From: Ruminococcus sp. zg-924
Lineage (GTDB): Bacteria > Bacillota > Clostridia > Oscillospirales > Acutalibacteraceae
Length of the DNA: 64,000 nucleotides
Assembly: GCF_024433635.1 (NCBI RefSeq)
Contig: NZ_WNJZ01000009.1
Coordinates: 31,977-95,976 of the forward strand
Direction of reading: 5' to 3'
Below the pieces are notes generated by a model. That model made no database searches. It was not told the DNA's origin and saw nothing but the letters and a program-made list of their open reading frames with translations. The translations under genes were made by a program, and so were the position numbers. Of this stretch, positions 16,122 through 23,842 are shown one piece after another; position 1 is the first letter of the stretch; each line of letters begins with the position of its first letter.

Positions 16122-16883
16122 TTGAATATGAGTGAAAAAATCGTACAAACCGCAGGAAAGGTGCAGCTCGGTGACTTTGCGCCGGAGTTTGCACACTATA
16201 ACGATGATGTTCTGTTCGGAGAGAACTGGAACAATCAGGACATTGACCTGAAAACACGCTGCATTGTTACTATGGTGGCACTGATGGCATCCGGTATTAC
16301 CGATTCGTCGCTGAATTATCACTTGGAAAACGCAAAGGCGCACGGTGTGACCAAAGCAGAAGCCGCAGCGATTATTACACATGCTGCCTTTTATGCAGGC
16401 TGGCCAAAGGCTTGGGCAGTTTTCCGCTTGGCAAAAGATGTGTGGAAAGAGGAAGCATCCGAAACAGACGCAAAGACTGCCCATGCCGCTCAGATGGTAT
16501 TTCCTATCGGTGCGCCCAATGACGGCTTTGCACAGTATTTTATCGGGCAGAGCTACCTTGCACCACTGTCTACGGAGCAAGTCGGCATTTTCAACGTAAC
16601 CTTCGAACCGGGCTGCCGCAACAACTGGCATATTCATCATGCTGACAAGGGCGGTGGGCAGATCCTCGTCTGCGTAGCAGGTGAAGGTTACTATCAAGAA
16701 TGGGGCAAAAAAGCACAGCGGCTGCATCCGGGCGATGTTATCAACATTCCCACGGGTGTCAAACACTGGCATGGAGCTGCTCCTGACAGTTGGTTTTCTC
16801 ATTTGGCGATAGAAGTACCAGGCGAGAACGGTTCCAATGAATGGATGGAAGCTGTGGACAACACGCAGTACAGCGAAATCTAA
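16122..16883 (+). CDS. Carboxymuconolactone decarboxylase-cupin fusion protein
   Basis: A 253-residue protein with two domains. Residues about 20-110 form a CMD/AhpD-like alpha bundle (LKTRCIVTMVALMASGIT, ITHAAFYAGWPKAWAVF). The usual AhpD CxxC is absent, so peroxidase activity is doubtful. Residues about 140-240 are a cupin with metal ligands (NNWHIHHADKGGGQILVCVAGEG, HPGDVINIPTGVKHWHGAAP). Such fusions are common next to aldo-keto reductases and flavodoxins. It starts at ATG after AGGAGAATTG. It closes the redox module and is followed by a 13-bp inverted repeat. Confidence 0.9.
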   Translation: MNMSEKIVQTAGKVQLGDFAPEFAHYNDDVLFGENWNNQDIDLKTRCIVTMVALMASGITDSSLNYHLENAKAHGVTKAEAAAIITHAAFYAGWPKAWAVFRLAKDVWKEEASETDAKTAHAAQMVFPIGAPNDGFAQYFIGQSYLAPLSTEQVGIFNVTFEPGCRNNWHIHHADKGGGQILVCVAGEGYYQEWGKKAQRLHPGDVINIPTGVKHWHGAAPDSWFSHLAIEVPGENGSNEWMEAVDNTQYSEI

Positions 16884-17091
16884 TAGAAACAGCAGTCGGG
16901 TAAGTGACGAGGAGCTATTTACCCGACTGCTCTATTACGGCATAGCGCACCTCAATCTGTCACAGAGTGAAGTGTGCCTTATGCCATTTGGACTTCTGCT
17001 TGACTTGTGGGAGTGTCATAAGCAGTACAACGGCATCACAAAACCAAAGCGAAAGGTTACTATTGACGATGTTATTCCGTATGGCGTTTGA
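16884..17091 (+). pseudogene. Prophage relic: tail assembly protein C-terminal part
   Basis: The open frame reads RVSDEELFTRLLYYGIAHLNLSQSEV, MPFGLLLDLWECHKQ and ends DDVIPYGV. This style is seen in small phage tail-assembly (chaperone-type) proteins of Clostridial siphophages. There is no start codon with a ribosome binding site; the frame runs back into the end of the CMD-cupin gene. It is probably the 3' portion of a deleted prophage gene, whose last ~37 codons recur at 12797-12903. Confidence 0.5.
16891..16931 (+). terminator. 13-bp perfect hairpin after the redox module
   Basis: AGCAGTCGGGTAA and TTACCCGACTGCT pair around a 15-nt loop, seven bases after the CMD-cupin stop codon. There is no T run, and the same bases also read as phage-type coding sequence, so its use as a terminator is uncertain. 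Confidence 0.5.
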
Positions 17092-17159
17092 TTACTTTGA
17101 AAAAGATTGAGATTGTTTGAGCGGTATGATATAATTAACTTGTTGATAAATCGGAATTT
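16981..17159 (+). repeat. Direct repeat, copy B (~178 bp)
   Basis: The partner of 12797-12974, same orientation and nearly identical from GCTTGACTTGTGGGAGTG onward. It contains the end of the phage tail-type frame and the promoter TTGAGA-17-TATAAT. Confidence 0.9.
17107..17135 (+). promoter_or_regulatory. Promoter carried by repeat copy B
   Basis: TTGAGA (17107-17112), 17 bp, TATAAT (17130-17135). It is identical to the promoter in copy A and points at the HTH-GyrI regulator. Confidence 0.7.
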
Positions 17160-17200
17160 TACAGTATGTTTTGATTTTATACAAGGTGGTTTGGTATTTT

Positions 17201-17225
17201 GCAACCAGTGGTTGCAAGCACTGGT
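17201..17225. promoter_or_regulatory. Nested inverted repeats, possible operator
   Basis: GCAACCAGTGGTTGC (17201-17215) is a perfect palindrome with a 3-nt centre. It overlaps a second inverted pair, ACCAGT (17204-17209) and ACTGGT (17220-17225). These lie in the leader of the HTH regulator and may bind it. Confidence 0.45.
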
Positions 17226-17297
17226 ATAATAGCACCAACAAGTTGGTTCAATAATCGGTCTATTATTGTTATGATTATGAAACAGGAGGTGTTTAGA

Positions 17298-18038
17298 ATG
17301 ACTTTAGGAGACAATATTCAATATTTGCGTAAGGTAAATGATATTACGCAAGAGGAACTTGCAGAAAGGCTTTCTGTTTCAAGACAAACCATTTCTAAAT
17401 GGGAAATGAATCAGGCATATCCTGAAATAACGAAACTTATAGAAATAGGGAATATATTTCATTGCAAGATTGATGAACTCTTGAAAGAAGATATGGATAA
17501 ACGAAAGGATGTTTATTCAGAGGTTACAGTTAAAGAAATTCCTGGATTTCGCATGGGACGGTATGTAATTATTTCGTACAATCCAGAAGATGATGTACAC
17601 GCTTATATGGATAGATGGGCTGAATCAAGTGGGTTAAATTCATATACAAATTATAAGCCCAAACGAATAGGATGGGATTTCCCTTTTGTATCGGCAGAAC
17701 AACAAAATCGTTTTGGATTAAGAGGTTATGTGGCTGCTTACATATTACCAGATGGATTTGAACCAAAGTGTGGTGGGGTGGAAATTGCAAGTCAAGGAGT
17801 TGCTAAATATGCATGCATAACGATTTGTGACCCATTTGCAAGAGCATTTGAATATATCCCCAATGCATATAAAAAGGTATTAGAATATCTAAATGCAAAT
17901 GGATTTAAGGAGAATGTAAGTGGAGAATACTTGTCATGTTTTGAGTATGTATATGAAAAAGATAATACCACATATATGGAAGTATGTATTCATGTTGATT
18001 CTGTCGGATATGCAAATTTATTTACCCCTTTAAAATAA
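17298..18038 (+). CDS. XRE-type HTH regulator with GyrI-like effector domain
   Basis: A 246-residue protein. Residues about 1-65 are an XRE/Cro HTH (MTLGDNIQYLRKVNDITQEELAERLSVSRQTISKWE). From about residue 75 the sequence follows the GyrI-like/AraC effector-binding fold (VTVKEIPGFRMGRYVIISY, ending YMEVCIHV), which binds small hydrophobic ligands. The start chosen is the ATG behind ACAGGAGGT; the upstream extension has no protein character. Codon use is AT-rich compared with core genes. It is likely a ligand-responsive regulator of the two small genes downstream or of itself. Confidence 0.85.
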   Translation: MTLGDNIQYLRKVNDITQEELAERLSVSRQTISKWEMNQAYPEITKLIEIGNIFHCKIDELLKEDMDKRKDVYSEVTVKEIPGFRMGRYVIISYNPEDDVHAYMDRWAESSGLNSYTNYKPKRIGWDFPFVSAEQQNRFGLRGYVAAYILPDGFEPKCGGVEIASQGVAKYACITICDPFARAFEYIPNAYKKVLEYLNANGFKENVSGEYLSCFEYVYEKDNTTYMEVCIHVDSVGYANLFTPLK

Positions 18039-18060
18039 ATTTATTAGAATGGAGAAGATG

Positions 18061-18420
18061 ATGGAACTTATTATGCAACCAACAAGTACGACATGTGGTC
18101 AGGCATGTGTTGCTATGATTACAGGAAAAAATATTGAAGAAGTGATACAGGCAATGAGAACAGATGGACCAACAAGTATAGGTCAACTGATAGAAGCATT
18201 GGACTTTTATAAAATAAATCATGCTGAAAGAAATACTCGCATTTCAAAGAAAAATCCAGTTCCGTATAAATATTCTATTTTAACTGTTCATACAAATGCT
18301 GGTTATACGCATTGGACATTGTTATTTGACGGTAAATATTATGATCCTGAATTTGGCTTAGTTGAAGGAGAATATACTCACGGAAAAATAACTTCTTTCC
18401 TAGCGATATATGAACGGTGA
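18061..18420 (+). CDS. C39-like papain-fold cysteine peptidase
   Basis: A 119-residue single-domain protein. TSTTCGQACVAMITG provides the catalytic Cys, GYTHWTLLFDGKYYDPEFG the His and the Asp/Asn position, in the order expected of C39-like (papain-like) folds. It lacks a signal peptide and ABC transporter domains, so it is a stand-alone cytosolic protein, possibly an inactive or peptide-binding relative. The ATG at 18061 is best spaced from GGAG; ATGs at 18049 and 18058 are alternatives. It lies 22 bases after the HTH-GyrI gene and is AT-rich like it. Confidence 0.65.
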   Translation: MELIMQPTSTTCGQACVAMITGKNIEEVIQAMRTDGPTSIGQLIEALDFYKINHAERNTRISKKNPVPYKYSILTVHTNAGYTHWTLLFDGKYYDPEFGLVEGEYTHGKITSFLAIYER

Positions 18421-18444
18421 TATACAGTTTAGGAGGCGATTCGA

Positions 18445-18775
18445 ATGAATGAGCTAGTAAAAGAATATTTAGAGAAGTATCCTCGTGAAGTTATTGAAAT
18501 GCATAATGCTTTGAGACAGCTAATTTATGATAGCGTTTCGAGTGAACCAGAAGAAACGCTGTGGGCAAAAACTGCCAAGTTATTATTTGGGGGAGCCTTT
18601 TGTAAGGCTTATTCCATTTAAAGACCATATTAACATTGAAGCAAATGCTGTGTTGGAATATAAGGATGTTTTAGTTGATTATAAAGTAACTCCTAAAGGA
18701 ATGTTGCAGATTTTCCTAAAACAAGATATTCCTACCGATGTGTTAAAACGGATATTTGCAGATACTTTAAGATAA
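18445..18775 (+). pseudogene. DUF1801 family protein, frameshifted
   Basis: The ATG behind TTAGGAGGCG begins MNELVKEYLEKYPREVIEMH and runs in frame to EETLWAK. At the A5 run 18567-18571 one extra A shifts the frame. Removing it restores LPSYYLGEPFVRLIPFKDHI and the remainder to the stop at 18775, a complete ~109-residue DUF1801 (YdhG-like) domain. As written, the upstream frame ends in a short missense tail (TAKLLFGGAFCKAYSI). A true mutation or a homopolymer sequencing error are both possible. Confidence 0.8.
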
Positions 18776-18815
18776 GTAAACAGAAACTTTCAGTTTATCT
18801 ATAAATTAAAACTCA

Positions 18816-18847
18816 AGGAGTAATCTTTCGTAGATTGCTCCTTTTTG
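18816..18847. terminator. Bidirectional terminator
   Basis: AGGAGTAATCT pairs with AGATTGCTCCT (one wobble) around a 5-nt loop, with TTTTTG after it on the plus strand. It lies between converging genes. Confidence 0.8.
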
Positions 18848-18849
18848 CA

Positions 18850-19157
18850 TGTATTTTTATCAGAGCCTTGACGGTATCGTTATTCCTCAATGTGACTGTG
18901 AAGTGCTGTTCTCCTATTGTGATCTGCATACCATCAGTCTTCTTTTATTCTTCCTGTTCGGCAGTTGTTTCCTCCTGTTTAGTGGACGTGACGGAATCCG
19001 TCGCAGCTTTATCTGTACTCTCACTTTGTATCATAACAGCAGAGCTTTCACTTTGTACCGTTACAGCCGAGCTATCTTCGGAGCAATTGCCGCAGGCGGT
19101 CATGAACAACATCAAAAAAGAAGCCAAAATAGCTGTAAATCTTGATTTTCTAATCAT
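18850..19157 (-). pseudogene. Lipoprotein with cyclophilin-like domain, broken
   Basis: The reading frame starts MIRKSRFTAILASFLMLFMT with lipobox TAC (Cys22) and a Ser/Thr/Glu-rich linker, then hits TAA after TAEQEE. In the same frame past the stop it continues MQITIGEQHFTVTLRNND TVKALIKI, the opening strands of a cyclophilin-like (DUF4367/PF18050-type) domain, and is then cut off by the terminator region. So both a nonsense codon and a 3' truncation are present. Intact versions usually accompany flavodoxin, acetyltransferase and hydrolase genes such as those next to it. Confidence 0.65.
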
Positions 19158-19728
19158 ATATACTCCTTATCACTCTTGCAGGGCTGCCTACCGCTATCAT
19201 GTTTTCGGGAATGTCCTTTGTTACTACCGAGCCTGCACCAATGATCGCATTGTCCCCGATAGTCACACCCGACAAAATTGTAGAGTTAGAGCCTATCCAT
19301 ACATTCTTGCCGATGCGAATTGGCTTAGGTATAAGATCGTGCCGCTGCTCAGGGAGAAGTCCGTGGTTCAGAGTTGCAAGCACCGTGTTATGACCGATCA
19401 GTGCCCCGTCACCTATATAGATACCGCCCTGATCCTGAAACTTACAGCCTGCATTGATGAACACGCCCTTGCCGAGATGAATATTTTTACCACAGTCCGT
19501 ATAAAATGGAGGAAACAACCCGACATCCACAGGCTCACCGACAAGTTCAGACATCAGCGAATTGATCTCATCGGGAGTATGATAGCGGTTATTAATCTCC
19601 ATTGTAATACGGATAGCGTCCTGACTTAACCGGTGCATAATACGGTGAACATCACTCTCCGCCGTGACCTGATAACCACTGTTCATAAATGCAAGAAATT
19701 CCTCCGTTGTCATCGTTGTTTCCTCCAT
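19150..19728 (-). CDS. Sugar O-acetyltransferase, left-handed beta-helix type
   Basis: A 192-residue cytosolic acetyl-CoA-dependent acetyltransferase of the maltose/galactoside (Maa/LacA/NodL) family. An N-terminal helical cap (TEEFLAFMNSGYQV) precedes hexapeptide repeats (IHLGKGVFINAGCKF, IYIGDGALIGHNTVL, VWIGSNSTILSGVTIGDNAIIGAGSVVTKDIP). The catalytic His is likely the one in LATLNHGLLP. It ends ENMIAVGSPARVIR as is usual. It starts at ATG and is 7 bases downstream of the hydrolase gene in an operon read leftward. Confidence 0.92.
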   Translation of the reverse strand: MEETTMTTEEFLAFMNSGYQVTAESDVHRIMHRLSQDAIRITMEINNRYHTPDEINSLMSELVGEPVDVGLFPPFYTDCGKNIHLGKGVFINAGCKFQDQGGIYIGDGALIGHNTVLATLNHGLLPEQRHDLIPKPIRIGKNVWIGSNSTILSGVTIGDNAIIGAGSVVTKDIPENMIAVGSPARVIRSIYD

Positions 19729-19735
19729 AATTGTT

Positions 19736-20734
19736 TTATTTCATATATTCATGATAGAACGCCTCAAGCTTGTCAAACGGGATGACCTTTCCATCACCGC
19801 CGTCATACAGGTCGGTATGCGAAGCACCCTCAATCACAAGAAGCTGTTTATTATCGGAGAACTTGCTGTCCTTTATCATATTCTCATAAGCGTCCTTACC
19901 AAAATAGAAGGAGTGTGCCTTATCGCCGTGCATTATCATAACTGCGGAGCGAATCTCTTTGCTATACTGTAAGATCGGCATATTAATAAACGACATACAG
20001 CCTGTAACGTTCCAGCCGCCGTTGGAGTTAAGAGAACGGGGGTGATAACCTCTTTCGGTTTTGTAGTAAGCGTGATAGTCCTTGACAAAATAAGGTGCGT
20101 CCTCCGGCAAAGGATCTACAACACCGCCGCCGAGCGCATATTCACCGCTTACATAGTCCTTGATACGCTGTGCATTCATAGCGACCCTTTTCTCATAGCG
20201 CTTTTCCTCGCTGTCCTCACTGTCAAAATATCCCTTTGCGTTCACCCTCGTCATATCGTACATAGTCGATGCGACCGTAGCTTTGATACGGGTGTCCAGA
20301 GCTGCGGTATTGAGCGCCATACCTCCCCAACCGCAAATACCGAGGATTCCGATACGCTCAGCATCAACATTTTCCTGAATGGAAAGAAAATCAACGGCTG
20401 CGGAGAAGTCCTCCGTATTGATGTCGGGCGATGCGACATAGCGAGGAATACCGCCGCTTTCGCCCGTGAACGAGGGGTCGAAAGCGATTGTCAGAAAACC
20501 ACGCTCCGCAAGTGTCTGCGCATACAAACCGCTGCACTGCTCCTTGACCGCACCAAACGGTCCGCAGACAGCGATAGCAGGGAGCTTTCCTCTTGTATTT
20601 TCAGGAATATACATATCAGCGGCGAGAGTTATGCCGTAGCGGTTGTGGAATGTAATTTTCTTGTGGTCAACCTTGTCGGATTTCTGGAAGGTCTTGTCCC
20701 ATTCAGTTGTTAAAGTCAGCATTTCGTCTTTCAT
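19736..20734 (-). CDS. Alpha/beta hydrolase (dienelactone-hydrolase/S15-like)
   Basis: A 332-residue cytosolic hydrolase. The core shows ITLAADMYIPENTRGKLPAIAVCGPFGAVKEQ, then LTIAFDPSFTGESGG, and the nucleophile elbow GICGWGG, with Cys in place of the usual Ser, as in dienelactone hydrolases. MIMHGDKAHSF and VIEGASHTDLYD provide Asp and His. It is the second gene of the leftward operon, one base after the 78-residue protein, and is probably controlled by the divergent LysR gene. The substrate is unknown. Confidence 0.88.
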   Translation of the reverse strand: MKDEMLTLTTEWDKTFQKSDKVDHKKITFHNRYGITLAADMYIPENTRGKLPAIAVCGPFGAVKEQCSGLYAQTLAERGFLTIAFDPSFTGESGGIPRYVASPDINTEDFSAAVDFLSIQENVDAERIGILGICGWGGMALNTAALDTRIKATVASTMYDMTRVNAKGYFDSEDSEEKRYEKRVAMNAQRIKDYVSGEYALGGGVVDPLPEDAPYFVKDYHAYYKTERGYHPRSLNSNGGWNVTGCMSFINMPILQYSKEIRSAVMIMHGDKAHSFYFGKDAYENMIKDSKFSDNKQLLVIEGASHTDLYDGGDGKVIPFDKLEAFYHEYMK

Positions 20735-20735
20735 T

Positions 20736-20972
20736 TCAGATACCTCCGTTTTTTCTCATTGTGTAGGTGAAGTAGTCAAGGCAGTCGATGCGGTCATTGC
20801 ACTTATGAACGCTGTCAAGAAGCGTCTGACGATAGGCTTTCAGAAAGCGATCAAGCGCAATGTACTGTCCGTTTTCGATCATAGTCAGGCATTTCGATAT
20901 GCTGTTCTCGTCCAGACCCATATCAAGCAGATTTTCAGTTATGACAGCTTTCGTGTCGGCTGCGTTTGCCAT
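20736..20972 (-). CDS. Small helical protein, first gene of hydrolase operon
   Basis: A 78-residue all-helical protein (DTKAVITENLLDMGLDENSISKCLTMIENGQYIALDRFLKAYRQTLLDSVHKCNDRIDCLDYFTYTMRKNG). It resembles the C-terminal helical half of MerR-type regulators and is often seen ahead of such hydrolases, but lacks an HTH. The start ATG follows GAGGTGAG. It is the first gene after the divergent promoter region shared with the LysR gene. Function unknown. Confidence 0.7.
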   Translation of the reverse strand: MANAADTKAVITENLLDMGLDENSISKCLTMIENGQYIALDRFLKAYRQTLLDSVHKCNDRIDCLDYFTYTMRKNGGI

Positions 20973-21058
20973 ATTCTCACCTCTGTTCTTTTCGGTAATT
21001 TTAGTATAATACAGATTATCTGATATGTAAAATACCTATTTAGAATTGCTTGCCATTC

Positions 21059-21103
21059 TTGACAGGAATAACAAAATCGGATATATTGATAATAGATATT
21101 ATC
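21059..21103 (+). promoter_or_regulatory. lysR promoter with downstream palindrome
   Basis: TTGACA (21059-21064), 17 bp, TATATT (21082-21087), followed immediately by the inverted repeat GATAATAGATATTATC (21088-21103). A palindrome at the start site beside a LysR gene suggests autoregulation and control of the divergent operon. Confidence 0.65.
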
Positions 21104-21114
21104 GGAGGTTTACT

Positions 21115-21990
21115 ATGGAAATACGGGTATTACGCTACTTTTTAGCCATTGCAAGAGAGGAAAACATGACAAGGGCAGCCGAGCGGCTTCACATCTCGCA
21201 GCCGTCACTCTCAAAGGAGATCAAAAAGCTGGAGGAGGAGCTTGGTCACGAGCTGTTTATTCGCACAAACAAGAGCATGCACCTCAATGACGAGGGTATG
21301 CTTTTACGCAAGCGAGCCGAGGATATACTTGCTATGGTGGATAAGACCGCCGAGGAGTTCAGCCAGCTTGATAACATCATCGGCGGAGAGATACGCATAG
21401 GCTGTGCAGAAAGCTATCTTATCAAATATTTGGCGCGGAGTATCAAGAGTTTCAAGGAACAGTACCCGGGCTTTATCTTTCACATTTTCAGCGGAGATAC
21501 CGAGCCTGTTGCCGAACGTCTTGACAGGGGTATCCTCGATCTTGCCGTAATCGTTGAGCCTCCGAATCTATCAAAATACAACTATCTCACCATTCCCGAG
21601 TGCGACAAATGGGGACTTGTTATGCTCCGTGACTCACCGCTTGCAGAGAAAGAGTATGTAACCTTTGATGACCTCTACGGTTTGCCGCTGTTTTGTTCGG
21701 AGCAATCTATCCGTGTGGATTTCCCTCGTTGGTGTGGAGATAACATGGACAAGCTGAATTTCGCAGGAACGGTAAATCTCGCCTATAACGGCTCTGTTTT
21801 TGTGAAAGAGGGGCTGGGCTATCTGCTTACCTTTGAGCATCTGATAAACACGAACGAAGAAAGCGGTTTGTGCTTTCGACCGATCAAGCCTGACCTCGAA
21901 ACAAGTATGTACATCATCTGGAAGAAATATCAGGTGTTTTCTCCAATTGCAGAGCTGTTTTTGAAAAAGCTGAAAGAAAATTTCGGATAA
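21115..21990 (+). CDS. LysR-type transcriptional regulator
   Basis: A 291-residue regulator with a clear N-terminal winged HTH (MEIRVLRYFLAIAREENMTRAAERLHISQPSLSKEIKKLEEELG) and an effector-binding domain. The start chosen is the ATG behind TCGGAGGT; the reading frame is open for 23 more codons upstream across the promoter, but that part is not protein-like. It is divergent from the hydrolase/acetyltransferase/lipoprotein operon, the classic layout for a LysR regulator and its targets. It is similar in style to the LysR at 13008. Confidence 0.93.
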   Translation: MEIRVLRYFLAIAREENMTRAAERLHISQPSLSKEIKKLEEELGHELFIRTNKSMHLNDEGMLLRKRAEDILAMVDKTAEEFSQLDNIIGGEIRIGCAESYLIKYLARSIKSFKEQYPGFIFHIFSGDTEPVAERLDRGILDLAVIVEPPNLSKYNYLTIPECDKWGLVMLRDSPLAEKEYVTFDDLYGLPLFCSEQSIRVDFPRWCGDNMDKLNFAGTVNLAYNGSVFVKEGLGYLLTFEHLINTNEESGLCFRPIKPDLETSMYIIWKKYQVFSPIAELFLKKLKENFG

Positions 21991-22032
21991 GACATGGTGT
22001 GCAAGTATGATAATAATAAGTATAAAGCAAAC

Positions 22033-22064
22033 GCTCTCCGCATAGTGCAGAGGGCATTTTATTT
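22033..22064 (+). terminator. Terminator after lysR
   Basis: GCTCTCCGCA and TGCAGAGGGC form an imperfect 10-bp stem with a 3-nt loop, followed by ATTTTATTT. Confidence 0.7.
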
Positions 22065-22100
22065 CAGACTATACAGAAAGGTTGAGGGGCAAGAATAAGG

Positions 22101-22132
22101 AAAAACGCTGTCGAGCATTTTACTTGACAGCG
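22101..22132 (-). terminator. Terminator for the CPBP gene
   Basis: On the minus strand CGCTGTC and GACAGCG pair around a 13-nt loop, followed by TTTTTCC. It lies downstream of the leftward CPBP-type gene. Confidence 0.65.
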
Positions 22133-22212
22133 CTTATGTTTATTTGAATATATTAATACTCCCTTTCTTCTACCTGAACATCTAATTCCAAATTCTATAT
22201 TATCGAATAAAT

Positions 22213-22938
22213 CTACATTCTGCACATCATTTCATAAAGCCCCGGAATAGCAGATGTTGCAAGAATTTGCATTGCTGTTATGACATCAATAAGAGCATGC
22301 CCAACCATTATCGGTAATGGATTTCTTTTCTTGTAGTAATACCAACATAAAATCAGTGTTAATGGTAAAAAGGATATAAAACGATAAATTATGTATTTCA
22401 CATCAAATAGTGTTGGAATAAAACTGTGCTGTAAGGCGAAAAAGAAAGCCGGAACTGTTATTGCCAAAAACTTATTATTTATTTGGTTAACACCGCATCC
22501 CAAATATAACCCATCCTCCGCAAGCGCAGTTGTTACAGGCAATACAACAACATTTATAGCAGCCACCCATACCGGTATGGGTGCAATCATCATTGGAGCA
22601 GCGTATGGAATAACTCCGTAGCAAATATATCCCGCCACATACATACCGGCCATTCCAATCACAAAAATCAATAACGATATTCCTATAATACTTTTAGCCT
22701 TTGTCTCACCTTTACGATAATTGATCAATTCACGATAACTGCTTTTATTTTTCTTTGTAAACAAAAGGAGAATACATATAATAAAAACATTAACCGCACT
22801 GGCTATAATCGACCACCAATTACATATATCATCTAATTTTTGATTTACTATAGTTGCTCCAATTACGAAAATGAAAGCAAAAATCACACAGCGAATTGGA
22901 AGTAAATAAATCATATATTTATTTTTGTTAGTGACCAT
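22213..22938 (-). CDS. CPBP-family membrane protein (Abi/CAAX protease-like)
   Basis: A 241-residue protein with about seven membrane segments. The family motifs are present in degenerate form: AEDGLYLGCG in place of E-E-x-x-x-R-G, FALQHS (motif 2 His) and IMVGHALID (motif 3 H-x-x-x-D). The missing Arg and second Glu make protease activity uncertain. CPBP proteins are linked to bacteriocin immunity, prenyl-protein processing and abortive infection, but no bacteriocin gene is visible here. The gene stands alone and has its own terminator. Confidence 0.75.
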   Translation of the reverse strand: MVTNKNKYMIYLLPIRCVIFAFIFVIGATIVNQKLDDICNWWSIIASAVNVFIICILLLFTKKNKSSYRELINYRKGETKAKSIIGISLLIFVIGMAGMYVAGYICYGVIPYAAPMMIAPIPVWVAAINVVVLPVTTALAEDGLYLGCGVNQINNKFLAITVPAFFFALQHSFIPTLFDVKYIIYRFISFLPLTLILCWYYYKKRNPLPIMVGHALIDVITAMQILATSAIPGLYEMMCRM

Positions 22939-23020
22939 AAATCAACACCTCCATAGCTTCTCCATATCAAAACGGTGCTTTCTTCCTGTTTGTCATCCTT
23001 TTATTTGCTAACCATTTTTA

Positions 23021-23620
23021 TCAAGCAAACTGCTCTATCCAGTTATCAAGATATTTCATTTGATTCTCTGTGTGGAACCAATGCTCTCCGCTTTTCATGA
23101 CGGTAAGTGTTGCGTTGATTTGATTTGCGAATTCGGATACTGTTTCGTATGATGTTAAATTATCTTTTTCACCGTACAAAATATGGGTTGGAATAGTCCA
23201 CCTTGCAGGATGCTCCCTTACATAGCAGAGATACTTCCATGAAAGAGTCTCACCAAAGGTCGTTTCAATTTTGCCTTTTTGACGGAGTTCATCTTCGGTT
23301 ACATTTACCCACATCATCATATCCGTAATCAGCTTTTCCATATTCACAACGGGAGAGATGAAAAACGCTTTCTCTATTCGCCTGTCGCTTAAAGAAATCA
23401 TCGTAAAATAAGCGCCTATGCTATTAGAGATGACCGTCACCGATTCGTAATCTCCGCATATCGAGTCAAATAGGCTCGGAAACTCATCTTTTGCGTCCCA
23501 AGGATACTGTGCAGTATAGTCAAGACCAATTACCTCGCAGTCCTTAAAGAGAGCTTTATAATGCTCTGCTTCCTCTGCACTGCCGCCTTTTCCGTGTATA
23601 TATACGATTAACTTATTCAT
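23021..23620 (-). CDS. Small alpha/beta hydrolase
   Basis: A 199-residue cytosolic hydrolase. It starts LIVYIHGKGGSAEEAEHY (oxyanion-hole HGKGG), carries the nucleophile elbow VISNSIGAYF (Ser), IPTHILYGEKDNLTS (acid) and KSGEHWFHTENQ (His). It resembles RBBP9/YdeN-like serine hydrolases of unknown substrate. The start is an ATG behind GGAGGATACCC. It is the last gene of a leftward group with the small membrane protein and the flavodoxin fusion. Confidence 0.85.
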   Translation of the reverse strand: MNKLIVYIHGKGGSAEEAEHYKALFKDCEVIGLDYTAQYPWDAKDEFPSLFDSICGDYESVTVISNSIGAYFTMISLSDRRIEKAFFISPVVNMEKLITDMMMWVNVTEDELRQKGKIETTFGETLSWKYLCYVREHPARWTIPTHILYGEKDNLTSYETVSEFANQINATLTVMKSGEHWFHTENQMKYLDNWIEQFA

Positions 23621-23650
23621 AAGGGTATCCTCCGCAAACCGGAATTTGCT

Positions 23651-23842
23651 TTACTTTTTCTTATTATTCATTTGCCTTAATATATTAAAAAGATTTGATA
23701 ACAAAATGCACGCCAAGGCGATTATTAACGGTGTTGTGGTTTCTTTCCCGTCAAAAATACTAATGCACAAGAAGATTCCGCCTGCTATTATCAATCCAAG
23801 ACTTGCTATGATGAAAAGACTATTCAGTACCTTTTTATCCAC
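23651..23842 (-). CDS. Small two-helix membrane protein
   Basis: A 63-residue protein, almost entirely two membrane helices (SLFIIASLGLIIAGGIFLCI and TPLIIALACILLSNLFNIL) with a basic tail NNKKK. The GTG start lies nine bases after GAGGAG and immediately follows the stop of the membrane-flavodoxin gene, so the two are probably coupled. Function unknown. Confidence 0.65.
   Translation of the reverse strand: MDKKVLNSLFIIASLGLIIAGGIFLCISIFDGKETTTPLIIALACILLSNLFNILRQMNNKKK

Noticed and set aside
16104..16802. Minus-strand reading frame of 232 codons
   Set aside because: Antisense shadow of the CMD-cupin gene, whose domains and ribosome binding site are clear.
18835..19629. Long plus-strand reading frame (264 codons)
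   Set aside because: It lies antisense to the acetyltransferase and lipoprotein genes, is rich in Cys and Ser without recognisable domains, and has no ribosome binding site.
20042..20713. Plus-strand reading frame of 223 codons
   Set aside because: Antisense shadow of the well-supported alpha/beta hydrolase gene.
22213..22938. Bacteriocin immunity role for the CPBP protein
   Set aside because: No bacteriocin precursor, double-Gly leader or ABC exporter gene is found nearby.
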